Shown here one piece after another: positions 51,281 to 62,000 of a DNA stretch of 64,000 bases (positions are counted from its first letter, which is position 1; every line of letters starts with the position of its first letter). Under the pieces are notes generated by a model. The model had not been told where the DNA came from and did no database searches. It worked only from the letters and a program-made list of their open reading frames with translations. The position numbers and the translations under genes are program-made. Source of the DNA: Clostridiales bacterium (lineage in GTDB: Bacteria; Bacillota; Clostridia; Saccharofermentanales; Saccharofermentanaceae); contig JAGCXQ010000011.1 in NCBI GenBank assembly GCA_017961235.1, positions 1-64,000 on the forward strand. Reading direction: 5' to 3'.

Positions 51281-51711
51281 TGGAAATGGGTAAACTGTTT
51301 ACCGGTGATACGACAAAGACGGTGCCGCAGATCGCGCTGACCGATAAAGAAGGATCTCCGAAACGTGTCGTACTCGTGATCGAAGGCGAGATCGTCGGCG
51401 ATAATAAGGGAGACGAGATTTCTCAGGAACATGGAAAAGACCTGATGCTTCACTCCCTGAAAAGCCTGAAGACGGCAAAAACTGTCCCGGATGAGATCAT
51501 CCTTATTCATGACGGCGTAAAGCTGATCCTTCCGGAAAATGAATGTTTCCCGTGCTGGAAAGACATCCTCGACAGAGAGATCGTCGTGAAGGCTTGTAAC
51601 GAGACGCTCTTTTATCTTGGAAAGATCCCGGATGATCCGAGGATCATCTGTGAGGATATGGCAGATCTTCTGCAGAGCATGCTTACCGCAGATCGCATCA
51701 TACGGTTATAA
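51280..51711 (+). CDS. DsrE-like protein (YedF C-terminal type)
   Basis: 143 residues. VVLVIEGEIVGDNKGDE, LMLHSLKSLKTAKTVPDEIILIHDGVKLI, a central Cys (VKACNETLFYLG) and an ending DRIIRL fit the DsrE half of YedF, which is linked to sulfur or selenium transfer. The TusA half is missing. The Cys could carry persulfide. The coupling with the Cys-rich gene upstream points to a shared sulfur or redox job, by inference only. Confidence 0.65.
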   Translation: MEMGKLFTGDTTKTVPQIALTDKEGSPKRVVLVIEGEIVGDNKGDEISQEHGKDLMLHSLKSLKTAKTVPDEIILIHDGVKLILPENECFPCWKDILDREIVVKACNETLFYLGKIPDDPRIICEDMADLLQSMLTADRIIRL

Positions 51712-51714
51712 ACT

Positions 51715-52446
51715 ATGGCAGTTAAAAGATATAAAAAGGAAGATATAGTATCGTACTGTCTCGGAGCAACCGTGAGCATGGAGTATCTCAATATCCGTCC
51801 GGAAGCGGTGACACAGGTATATCTGCACAGTGCTTTTTACGAATCCGAAACAAAAGAGAAGATCCTGAAGATCTGTAAGGAACGGCTTATCCCCTGTGAT
51901 GTTAATGATAAAGTATTCCAGATCCTGTCTCAGAAAGAGAACTGTTTTGTGATCGCCATGATCAGAAAATACACTTTAGAACTGGACAAGGACGCATCCC
52001 ACGTGGTCCTCGTAAATCCCGGAAACTCGGGAAATGCGGGAACGATCATCCGGTCGGCAGCCGGATTCGGAGTGAAGAATATCGCGATCATCCGGCCCGG
52101 AGTGGATTTCTTCGACCCGAAGGTCATCCGTGCATCTATGGGTGCACTGGCCCGGATCAATTTCAAGTATTTCGACAGCTGGGAAGAATATGAGAAGACC
52201 GATGGTGCAGGCACCAGGCACTTCTATCCGTTCATGCTCGATGGAAGCACGCTCCTTCACGAGACGAAGATCGAAAAACCGTTTTCCCTTATCATGGGAA
52301 ATGAGGCGACCGGACTTCCGGCTTCTTTTGCCAAGGTCGGATGTCCGGTACGTATCGAGCATACGGATAATATCGACAGCCTGAATCTGCCGATTGCGAC
52401 AAGTATCGGTCTTTACGAAGCAACGAAGGGTGCTTTTCGCGAATAA
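51715..52446 (+). CDS. SpoU/TrmH-family RNA 2'-O-methyltransferase
   Basis: 243 residues with the three SPOUT motifs: NPGNSGNAGTIIRSAAGFG, FSLIMGNEATGLP and IDSLNLPIATSIGLYE. The deep-knot SAM site is therefore complete. It methylates ribose in rRNA or tRNA; the N-terminal 80 residues determine the target, which cannot be read here. Starts 3 nt after the DsrE-like stop with no good ribosome site, so translation is coupled. Confidence 0.88.
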   Translation: MAVKRYKKEDIVSYCLGATVSMEYLNIRPEAVTQVYLHSAFYESETKEKILKICKERLIPCDVNDKVFQILSQKENCFVIAMIRKYTLELDKDASHVVLVNPGNSGNAGTIIRSAAGFGVKNIAIIRPGVDFFDPKVIRASMGALARINFKYFDSWEEYEKTDGAGTRHFYPFMLDGSTLLHETKIEKPFSLIMGNEATGLPASFAKVGCPVRIEHTDNIDSLNLPIATSIGLYEATKGAFRE

Positions 52447-52488
52447 CACGGCATCCGGAGAATTTTTGCCGAAAAATCAAAAAAACTC

Positions 52489-52517
52489 TTGCACCACATA
52501 AATAAGCATGGTAAAAT
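52489..52517 (+). promoter_or_regulatory. Promoter of rpsT
   Basis: TTGCAC (52489-52494), 17 nt, TAAAAT (52512-52517) with TGG in front. Confidence 0.7.
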
Positions 52518-52562
52518 GTCTCGGTGTCTGAATGAAGATAATAACTGATGGAGGTGAAGGAA

Positions 52563-52826
52563 ATGCCGAATATCAAGTCCGCATGTAAGCGCGTGAAGGT
52601 TACTGAGAAGAAGACCTTAGCGAATAAGATGAAGAAGAGCGAGATGCGCACCATTGTCAAGAAGGCAACGGCTTCTATCGCCGCCTCTGATAATAATTCC
52701 GCTGAGCTCGTTAAGGACGCACAGGTTGCACTGGATAAGGCAGCAGCAAAGGGATACATCCACAAGAATGCTGCAGCTAGAAAGAAGTCCAGACTGGCAA
52801 AGGCCGCTAACGCAGCAAAAGCGTAA
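52563..52826 (+). CDS. rpsT: 30S ribosomal protein S20
   Basis: 87 residues, basic and helical: [23 protein letters not shown], and the ending [18 protein letters not shown], all typical of S20, which binds 16S rRNA early in 30S assembly. Start 52563 has GGAGGTG at a good distance; an in-frame ATG at 52548 is upstream of that site. Monocistronic with its own promoter and terminator. Confidence 0.95.
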   Translation: MPNIKSACKRVKVTEKKTLANKMKKSEMRTIVKKATASIAASDNNSAELVKDAQVALDKAAAKGYIHKNAAARKKSRLAKAANAAKA

Positions 52827-52851
52827 TTCAATTTTTTACTGATTGAATGAA

Positions 52852-52884
52852 GAGACTGTCTTGTGTTACAAGACAGTCTCTTTT
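52852..52884 (+). terminator. Terminator of rpsT
   Basis: GAGACTGTCTTG (52852-52863) / CAAGACAGTCTC (52869-52880), 12 perfect pairs, loop TGTTA, then TTTT. Confidence 0.9.
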
Positions 52885-52980
52885 GTTACGCTACGAAGTA
52901 AAATACAAAATTAATTGTTAACAAACTGTTTCATTTTTCTAAAAATACAGATTTTTCACGTGTTTGCAGACTTTTTCAGG

Positions 52981-53008
52981 TTGTTTTTCCTTAAAATCCC
53001 TTTATACT
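52981..53008 (+). promoter_or_regulatory. Promoter of the giant CnaB gene
   Basis: TTGTTT (52981-52986), 16 nt, TATACT (53003-53008). Leader of about 75 nt. Confidence 0.55.
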
Positions 53009-53016
53009 TAACATAA

Positions 53017-53038
53017 GAAATTGTGTTCATACGATTTC
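53017..53038 (+). promoter_or_regulatory. Hairpin at the start of the giant-gene leader
   Basis: GAAATTGT / ACGATTTC (8 pairs, one G-T) around GTTCAT, at the very 5' end of the predicted mRNA; possibly a 5' stabiliser or an operator. Confidence 0.4.
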
Positions 53039-53089
53039 TAAATAGCTTTGACAGCATTGGTTTGGGACATTAAACAGAAGGGGATGCAT

Positions 53090-56000
53090 ATGAAAAAATT
53101 TTTCCGCAGCAAGAAATTTTTAGGTATTTCAAGTCTGGTACTGGCGACATCACTTGTGGTCGGAACCATCGCGATCCGCAGATCAAAGGACGGGAACGGA
53201 TTTAACATCGGTTCTTCTACCGTGTATGCAGACGGGAGTCTGCTGGATTATGACTCTGCGAGTCTGATCAACTACAGTACGATCCTGGGTCGTGCGATCG
53301 ATTACGGTATCTTAAGTGATACGGTCGATCAGAAGGGCCATATGGAGACGACTTATGCCACGAATAAGTTTATCAATCCGCAGGCAGCAAATAACTGCGA
53401 TGTTGACCTTGCCGGCAGTAAGCCCGCGCAGTTTATCATCGCTTCCGTCGAGAGCGGATCTTACGCAAGATTCGGTCAGACATATGCCATGAGCGAGATG
53501 GACTTTGTCATCGATACCACATACGACATGGCGGCGCACGAAGATGACAATTTCGTATACGATGATTCCTGCAAAGCGAATGTTCTTTACAGAACTTACG
53601 ACTATAGCGTCCTTAAGCAAAACGTAGATTCCATGATCGGCAAGATCGTGAAGCAGTCAGACATTCTTGCTGCGAAGAGTGCATTTGACGGTGATACGAT
53701 CGCGACGAAGCGTGGTGACAGCGGAGCAACGATCGATCTTTCGGATCCCCAGTTCAAAGATGCAACCATCTATATCAATGTTAAGGGCGGATCCAATCTG
53801 GAAAAAGCGATCCAGAAGTCTGACGGACTCCTTATCATCAAGGATCCTTCCACAAACGTTGTTTTCAATATGCTCGGTACAGGACCTCTCGAACTCTGCC
53901 AGTACAGAATGCAGATCGTCGGAGAGGATTTTGCGCTTGATACCGTAAACGGAAAAGAACACAGTGATCACTCCTTTGATTCAACAACGACATGCAGCGG
54001 TGAGGACTCCCTCCACAATGCACATGTAGAAAAATACATGACCAAGAGCATCATCTGGAATATCAGAAATGCTTCTTCTGTTAAGTACAACACGACCGCC
54101 GGTCTCTTCCTCGTTCCGACGAATATTACCGGTGATGTTACCGGTTCGAGCGCAGGCTGGATCGCATCTGCCGGCAGAACGATCGTATCGGCCGGTGAGT
54201 TCCACTATATCCATCATGACAGATCAGATCTTGGTAATACTACGGATACCAGTGTTCTGCATTTTGCTGCACGTAAGGGATTCGTCTCCAGCTATGCAAG
54301 AAACGCTCAGGGCGAGATCGAAGAACTGACAAATGTTAAGCTTTCTGAAGGCGAGTACACATTCTCCTTTACTGAAACAGAGTCCGACTATACGACACCA
54401 AAGGAGGGTGGCGTTTCTGAATTAGTCAACAGCGTGGATGGAAACAGTAAGGTTCTTTTCCCGGATATTATTGTTGATGTTAAGACGATCGACCCGAATA
54501 TTCCCCAGAAGAGATACTTTGTTGTCAAAGAGAATCCGACAACTCCCTCGGATCCTAACATCGAACTGTCAAAAGGTGAGATCGATATTGAATTAACGAT
54601 CGAGAATATCGATGGTATCATCCACTACACAGTAAACACAAAGAAGTACTTCACAGAGAAAACATCTCCGAATCAGACGGAAGATGATGGTGATACGAAT
54701 ATCCAGGCATCCGGTGCGGAGTTCTCGCTCGGTGCTTTCCTCAATAAATATAATAAAAAAGAAGCAGAGCTGACACTGAAGAAAGCGATCAGCGGAGATG
54801 CTCCGGATGCAAATAAGAAATACAATATCGGAGTGAAAAAAGGCTCTCAGTTTGTTCAGGCGGATGGTTCACTTGGCGGACATGAATATTATTTCCAGGT
54901 TCCGGCAGATGGAACAGGCATCAAGATCGAGGGCCTGGTTCCCGGTGAGTACACCATCGTGGAGAATGAAGGAAATCTCCAGGGCTATAATCTTACAGGG
55001 ACAACCATGTCTGCAACGATTACGGCAGGCGGTTCTACAGCAGGACCGGATGATATCACATCCGACGGTAAGATCGCTCTTACCGCTAATTCGAAAGGAG
55101 AAGTCACAGTTACAAACACTTATGAGCATGTGGATGTAACCGGAAAAGCTTCTTTCACGCTCAAGAAGAACATCAGCCTGGATGGTGAACCATGTGCGGT
55201 TTCTGATATTCCGGAAGTAATTGCATCGAAAGAATTTGAATTCGTATTATCCACACTGGATGGATATGAAACCAAATATGTTATTGATGCGAATGGTACA
55301 CTCGGCAGCGATAGCCAGAAGTATATCTTTAAAGTTAAGCCTGGCGAAACAGTTGATATTTATGGTCTCGAGCCGAATAGAAACTATATCGTCCAGGAGA
55401 GGATCTCGGATCCGTTCGTTCAGATGGATGCATATTCTCTGACCGCTATTTCGATCAATGGTGCGGATCAGCCGAATTTCTATAATGCATCTACTACTGT
55501 TCAGACAGGATCTCCAGACTCGAATACGGAAGTCGAGACAGTAAACTCCTACACGACTGCGAAGAATGATCTTGTCGTTAAGAAAGAATTTAAGATGAAC
55601 GGCAATGATATCCCTGCAGATCAGCTGGAACATCTGGATGAGATCAGATTGGTCGTATCCGGTCCGAACGGCTATTCCGAAGAGATTACCGGAAGAGAAC
55701 TCAGAGAGAACAACTGGACCTATAGGATATCCAGTATTCCGGCAGGAAATTACACGATCACCGAGATAAACGGTGATAAGACCGGAAGTGCAACTTATGC
55801 TTTCTTGGATTACGCGGTTTCCGGCAGTTCTCCAACGAGATATAACCCCGGTGAACTGACAGTTACAAATACGTATAAGCAGATCCTTAACGGACAGCTG
55901 ACACTGCAGAAGAGTGTTCAGGCAAATGGTGTTACTACGCCTTCGAGCTTTGAAGTATATATCCAGAACGAGGAAGGCAAGTACTATAACCCGGCAAGCG

Positions 56001-59000
56001 GTAAGTTTGATCCTCCGGCTCCGGGTGCAGGAAACAACCCGACAGTAACAGTCCCGGCGAATGGTTCTATTTCAGTAACTCTTCCAGAGGGAAAATATAC
56101 GGTTACTGAAAAAGCGGAATCCGCGGAAGTTTCCGGAAGTTCTCATGTTGTCTCTTATAAGGTTGGCAACGAAGAAGGCACAAATGTTGTTGATCTGAAG
56201 AATTATGGTGCTCAGGTCGGCATTACGAATACATATACAAAGTATTCCGTCAAGGTGACCAAGAAGGAAGCCGGCGATCATATGTACAATAACTGGACAT
56301 ATGAGTTCTGGATCAAAGATACAACCAGAACAGACGGAACCTATTACATCGCAAAAGACGGTCAGTCTGTCAGACTGCAGGACGGTCAGGATCCGTATTA
56401 CTTCTCGATCAAAGCGGGAGATGCGAATTCTATTGAGGTTCCTGTAAAGAACGCAGGCGATTATCAGGTAATTGAGAAGAACGAGAATGTGGCTGCGAAT
56501 AATGCATACGCACTTGTAACCACATACTCGCCTGCGGGTGGAAATGTAACACTGAATGACCAGAACGCTTCTTCGGATGTTACGATCACAAATACTTATG
56601 AGTATATTAATAACGGAAGCCTGAAGATCACGAAGAATCTTACCGGCGGTGGTGCGGATCCGAATAAGGTATTCGATATCGAAGTCGTATTCAGCGCACC
56701 GGTCAAGTATTCCGTAGATGGTGCAGCTCCGCTCACTACGGCCAGCGATACATATGTTGCTCATCTGAAGGCAGGAGATTCCGTCGTCTTAAGCAAGATC
56801 CCTGCGGGTATTACCTATACCGTTACAGAAGCAATCGATCCGGCAGATGCAGCCGCCGGTTACAGTCTTACCGGAATTGACGGTGATACCAGTAAAGCAA
56901 TTGTAAAGGGTGAACAGAACAGTGTTGAGGTCAACAATGCGTATGCATCTTCTGAGACGATTGACCTCACAGTGAAGAAGGTCTGGGTAGATGGCAACAA
57001 CCAGGATGGCATCCGTCCGGCAAGTCTCGAAGTTACACTACTTAAGGATAGTGCTCCTTACACGACAGTTACACTGAGTGAGGGTAACAACTGGACTGAA
57101 ACAGTGAAGGATCTTCCGAAGTATGAAGGAAGCAGACAGATTGCCTACTCGTGGTCTGAGCCGAGTGTTGCCGGTTATACATCTGAATCTTCTTCGGAGA
57201 CGACCGGTAAGACAACGACAACGACCTTTACGAATACACACGTGACGGAAGTTACTTCTGCATCTGTCCTCAAGGTTTGGGATGATAAGGACAATGCTGC
57301 AGGAAAGCGTCCTGCCAGCCTGAAGGTAACACTCAGCAATGGAACAGAAGTGACATTGAGTGATGCCAACAATTGGACAGCAAAGGTCGAGAATCTTCCG
57401 AAGTATGCAGATGGATCTCTGATCAACTACACCTGGACAGAGGCGACTCTCCCGGCCGGTTATACGATGACGGGAAATGCTAAGGATCCTAATGATTCGA
57501 CACTTACGGTTATTACCAATAAGTATGATCTGTCTGTGGAGAGGGTATCTGTCTCTGTTCAGAAGATCTGGGACGATACGAACGATGCAGCAGGAAAACG
57601 TCCTGCCAATCTGAAGGTAACACTCAGCAACGGTACTGAAGTGACGCTGAATGATGCCAACAACTGGACGGCAAAAGTCGAGAACCTGCCGAAGTTTGAT
57701 AACGAGGGCAATGAGATCGTATATACATGGAAGGAAGACGATCTTCCTGAAGGATACGACGCTGTCGTTTCTACCACAGGAACAGTAACAACGATCACAA
57801 ATACCTATGATCTCAGCAGAGAGAAGACTTCTGCGACAGTTACAAAGAATTGGGAAGACTTTAACAATGTCGCCGGTAAGCGTCCTGCTGATCTGGAGGT
57901 AACACTCAGCAACGGAATGAAAGTTACGCTGAACGAAGCCAACAACTGGACTGCGACAGTTGAGAACCTGCAAAAGTTCGATGATGAGGGCAATGAGATC
58001 GTATATACATGGAAGGAAGACAATCTTCCGGAAGGATACGATGCTGTAGCTTCTACCACAGGAACAGTAACAACGATCACAAATACCTATGATCTCAGCA
58101 GAGAGAAGACTTCTGCGACAGTCACCAAGAATTGGGAAGATAAGGACAATATCGCCGGAAAGCGCCCAACTGAACTGAAGGTAACGCTCAGCAACGGAAC
58201 AGAAGTTACGCTAAATAAGGATAATAACTGGACCGCAACTGTAAATGAGCTCCCGAAGTTTGATGATGCCGGAAATCTGATCGATTATATCTGGACAGAG
58301 GAGGCTGTTACTGATTATGAAACGACATCTTCCGTAAGCGGTAACGTGACCACGATCACGAATACGTTTGACTTTACATCCGTAAAGATCGATCTCAGCG
58401 TGAAGAAGGTTTGGAACGACTTTGACAATGTTGCCGGAAAACGTCCGGTAGTCATCAATGTCAATCTAATGCGTGACGGTCAGCCGCTGCAGGTGGAAGA
58501 ATTAAGTGGTAACAACAACTGGACAGTAACCATCGGCAACCTTAATAAGTATGATGAGAACGGCAATGAGCATGTTTATACCTGGACAGAGGAGGCAAAC
58601 TCTGAAGGTTATACGATGACCGGAAATAAAACGGATCCTGATGATCCGGCACTTACAATCATCACTAATACCTATGATCTGAGCAGAGAGAAGACATCTG
58701 TCTCTGTTCAGAAGATTTGGGATGATAAGAATGATGCTGCCGGTAAGCGTCCGTCCAGCCTGAAGGTAACCCTCAGCGACGGAACAGAAGTAATTCTGGA
58801 AAAAGACAACAATTGGATGGGAACGGTTTCCGATCTCCAGAAGTATGACAGCCAGGGTAAAGAAATCGTATACACTTGGATAGAGGAACAGCTCCCGGCC
58901 GGTTATACGATGACGGGAAATGCGGAGGATCCTAATGATTCGACACTTACTGTCATTACCAATACTTATGATCTGTCCGTGGAGACAGTATCTGTCTCTG

Positions 59001-62000
59001 TTCAGAAGATCTGGGATGATAAGAACGATGCAGCAGAAAAGCGTCCTTCGGATCTGGAGGTAACACTCAGCAACGGAATGAAAGTTACGCTGAACGAAGC
59101 CAACAACTGGACTGCAAAAATAGAGAACCTGCCGAAGTTCGATGATGAGGGCAATGAGATCGCATATACTTGGAAGGAAGATAATCTTCCGGAAGGATAC
59201 GATGCTGTAGCTTCTACTACTGGAACAGTGACAACGATCACAAATACCTATGACTTAAGCAGAGAAAAAACAACTGCCTCTGTTAAGAAAGTCTGGGAAG
59301 ATAAGAACGATGTAGCCGGAAAACGTCCGACATCTCTTATGGTTGTTCTGGATAATGGCACAACTGAGGTTGCAAGAGTAATTCTCGATGACGCCAACCA
59401 GTGGAGCGCTACCATTGATGATCTTGAAAAGTTTGATAGCGATGGTAATGAAATCACATACACATGGACAGAAGAAAATCTTCCGGAAGGATACGATGCT
59501 GTAGTTTCGATAACTGGAACAGTAACAACGATCACGAATACCTATGACTTAAGCAGAGAAAAAACAACTGCCTCTGTTAAGAAAGTCTGGGATGATAAGG
59601 ACAATGCAGCAAGCAAGCGTCCGTCCAGCTTGAAGGTAACTCTTAACAATGGAACAGAAGTGACATTGAGTGATGCCAACAGTTGGACTGCGAAAGTCGA
59701 GAACCTGCCGAAGTTCGACGATCAGGGTAAAGAAATCGTATACACTTGGACAGAGGAACAGCTCCCGAAAGGTTATGTGATGACTTCCAGTCAGACAGAC
59801 CGGAATGATCCGACACTTACTGTCATCACCAACACATATGATCTGTCTGTGGAGACGGTATCTGTCTCTGTTCAGAAGATCTGGGATGATAAGGACGATG
59901 CCGCAAGCAAGCGTCCATCCAGCCTGAAGGTAACTCTCAGCAATGGAACAGAAGTGACATTGAGCGATGCAAACAGCTGGACTGCAACACTTGAGAACCT
60001 GCCGAAGTTCGACGATCAGGGTAATGAGATCATTTACACATGGTCTGAGCAGGTTCCTGACGGTTATGAGATGACGGGTAATGAGAAGGACAAAAATGAT
60101 GCAACATTGACAAAGATCACGAACTTCTACGACCTTAGCAAGGAAACGACTTCTTCTTCGGTTACGAAAGTTTGGGAAGATAAGAATAATGTTGCTGGCA
60201 AGCGTCCGGAGGGTCTGTCTGTTATTCTCCTGCAGGATGGAAGTATTTACCGCAGGGTAACACTGAACAATTCAAACAGCTGGAAGGCAAGTTTTGATGA
60301 TCTGCCGAAGTTCGATGATACTGGAAAAGAATATACCTATACATGGCAAGAGGAGAATTTGCCTGCCGGTTATTCTGATGTCACAACAAGTAACGGAACG
60401 GATACTACGATCACCAATACCTATGATCTTTCTACTGAGAAGGTTTCTTCTACAGTTGAGAAGATCTGGGATGACAGCAACAACCAGGACGGCAAGCGTC
60501 CGGCTTCTGTAACAGTACATCTGCAGCAGAACGGTATGAACTTCGGTGATGCAGCAACGCTGAACGAAGAAAACAGCTGGACAGTTACGAAGACTGATCT
60601 TCCGAAGTACGATGCATCCGGTGTTGAGTATGTATATACATGGGAAGAGGATGCAGTAACTGCTTACACAACGACTTCTTCTGTAAGCGGAGATGTGACA
60701 ACGATTACGAATGCACATGAGGCAGAGAAAACTACACTGACGGTTAAGAAGGTATGGGAGCACAAGACAAATGCTGCTGCAAACTATCCGGCTTCTGTAA
60801 CTGTAGAACTCTATGCGAATAATGCAAAGATCAATGAGGTCACACTGAATGCAGCAAACAGCTGGACGCAGGATGTTTCTGATCTCCCTGTTTATGAGAA
60901 CGGCCAGCCGATTACATACGAGTGGAAGGAAGTTGCAGTAGCAAACTACAATACAACGTATGCAGAGAATGCAGGAGTGACCACGATCACGAACACCTTT
61001 GATACCTCAACGGAGAGAACAGAGGCAACCGTGAAGAAGGTCTGGGATGACAGCAACGATCAGGATGGCAAGCGTCCTGCATCTGTAACAGTACATCTAA
61101 AGCAGAACGGCAAGAACTTCGGTGAGTCGATAACACTCAACGAAGCAAACGGCTGGACAGTTACCAAGGATGATCTCCCGAAGTACGATGCGTCCGATAA
61201 TGAGTATGTATATACATGGGAAGAGGATGCGGTAGCTGATTACACAGCAACATCTTCTGTAAGCGGAAGCGTGACAACGATCACAAATGCACATGAGGCA
61301 GAGAAGACTACTCTGACAGTTAAGAAGGTATGGGAGCATAAGACAAACACTCCTGCGAACTATCCTGATTCTGTAACAGTAGAACTCTATGCGAATAGTG
61401 CAAAGATCAATGAGTTCACACTGAATGCAGCAAACAGCTGGACGCAGGATGTTTCGGATCTCCCTGTATATGAGAACGGCCAGCCGATCACATACGAGTG
61501 GAAGGAAACTGCAGTAGCAAACTACAATACAACATATGCAGAGAATGCAGGAACGACCACGATCACGAACACCTTTGATATCTCTACGGAGAGAACAGAG
61601 GCGACAGTGAAGAAGGTCTGGGACGACAGCAACGATCAGGATGGCAAGCGTCCGGCATCTGTAACAGTACATCTGCAGCAGAACGGCAAGAACTTCGGTG
61701 AGTCGATAACACTCAACGAAGCAAACAGCTGGACAGTTACCAAGGATGATCTTCCGAAGTACGATGGATCCGGTAAAGAGTATGCATACACATGGGAAGA
61801 GGATGCGGTAGCTGATTACACAGCGACATCTTCTGTAAGTGGTACAGTGACTACACTCACAAATACTCATGTGGCAGAGACCACCGACTTGACAGTCAAG
61901 AAGGTTTGGGCGGGTGACACAAATAACCTTAGCGCACGCCCGGCTTCTGTTAAGGTGGACTTCCTTGTAAACGGAACCGTTATAACGTCAGTCGAACTGA

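Noticed and set aside
53048..53076. TTGACA followed 17 nt later by TAAACA just before the giant gene
   Set aside because: The -10 is poor and the transcript would begin inside the ribosome site; the promoter at 52981-53008 fits better.
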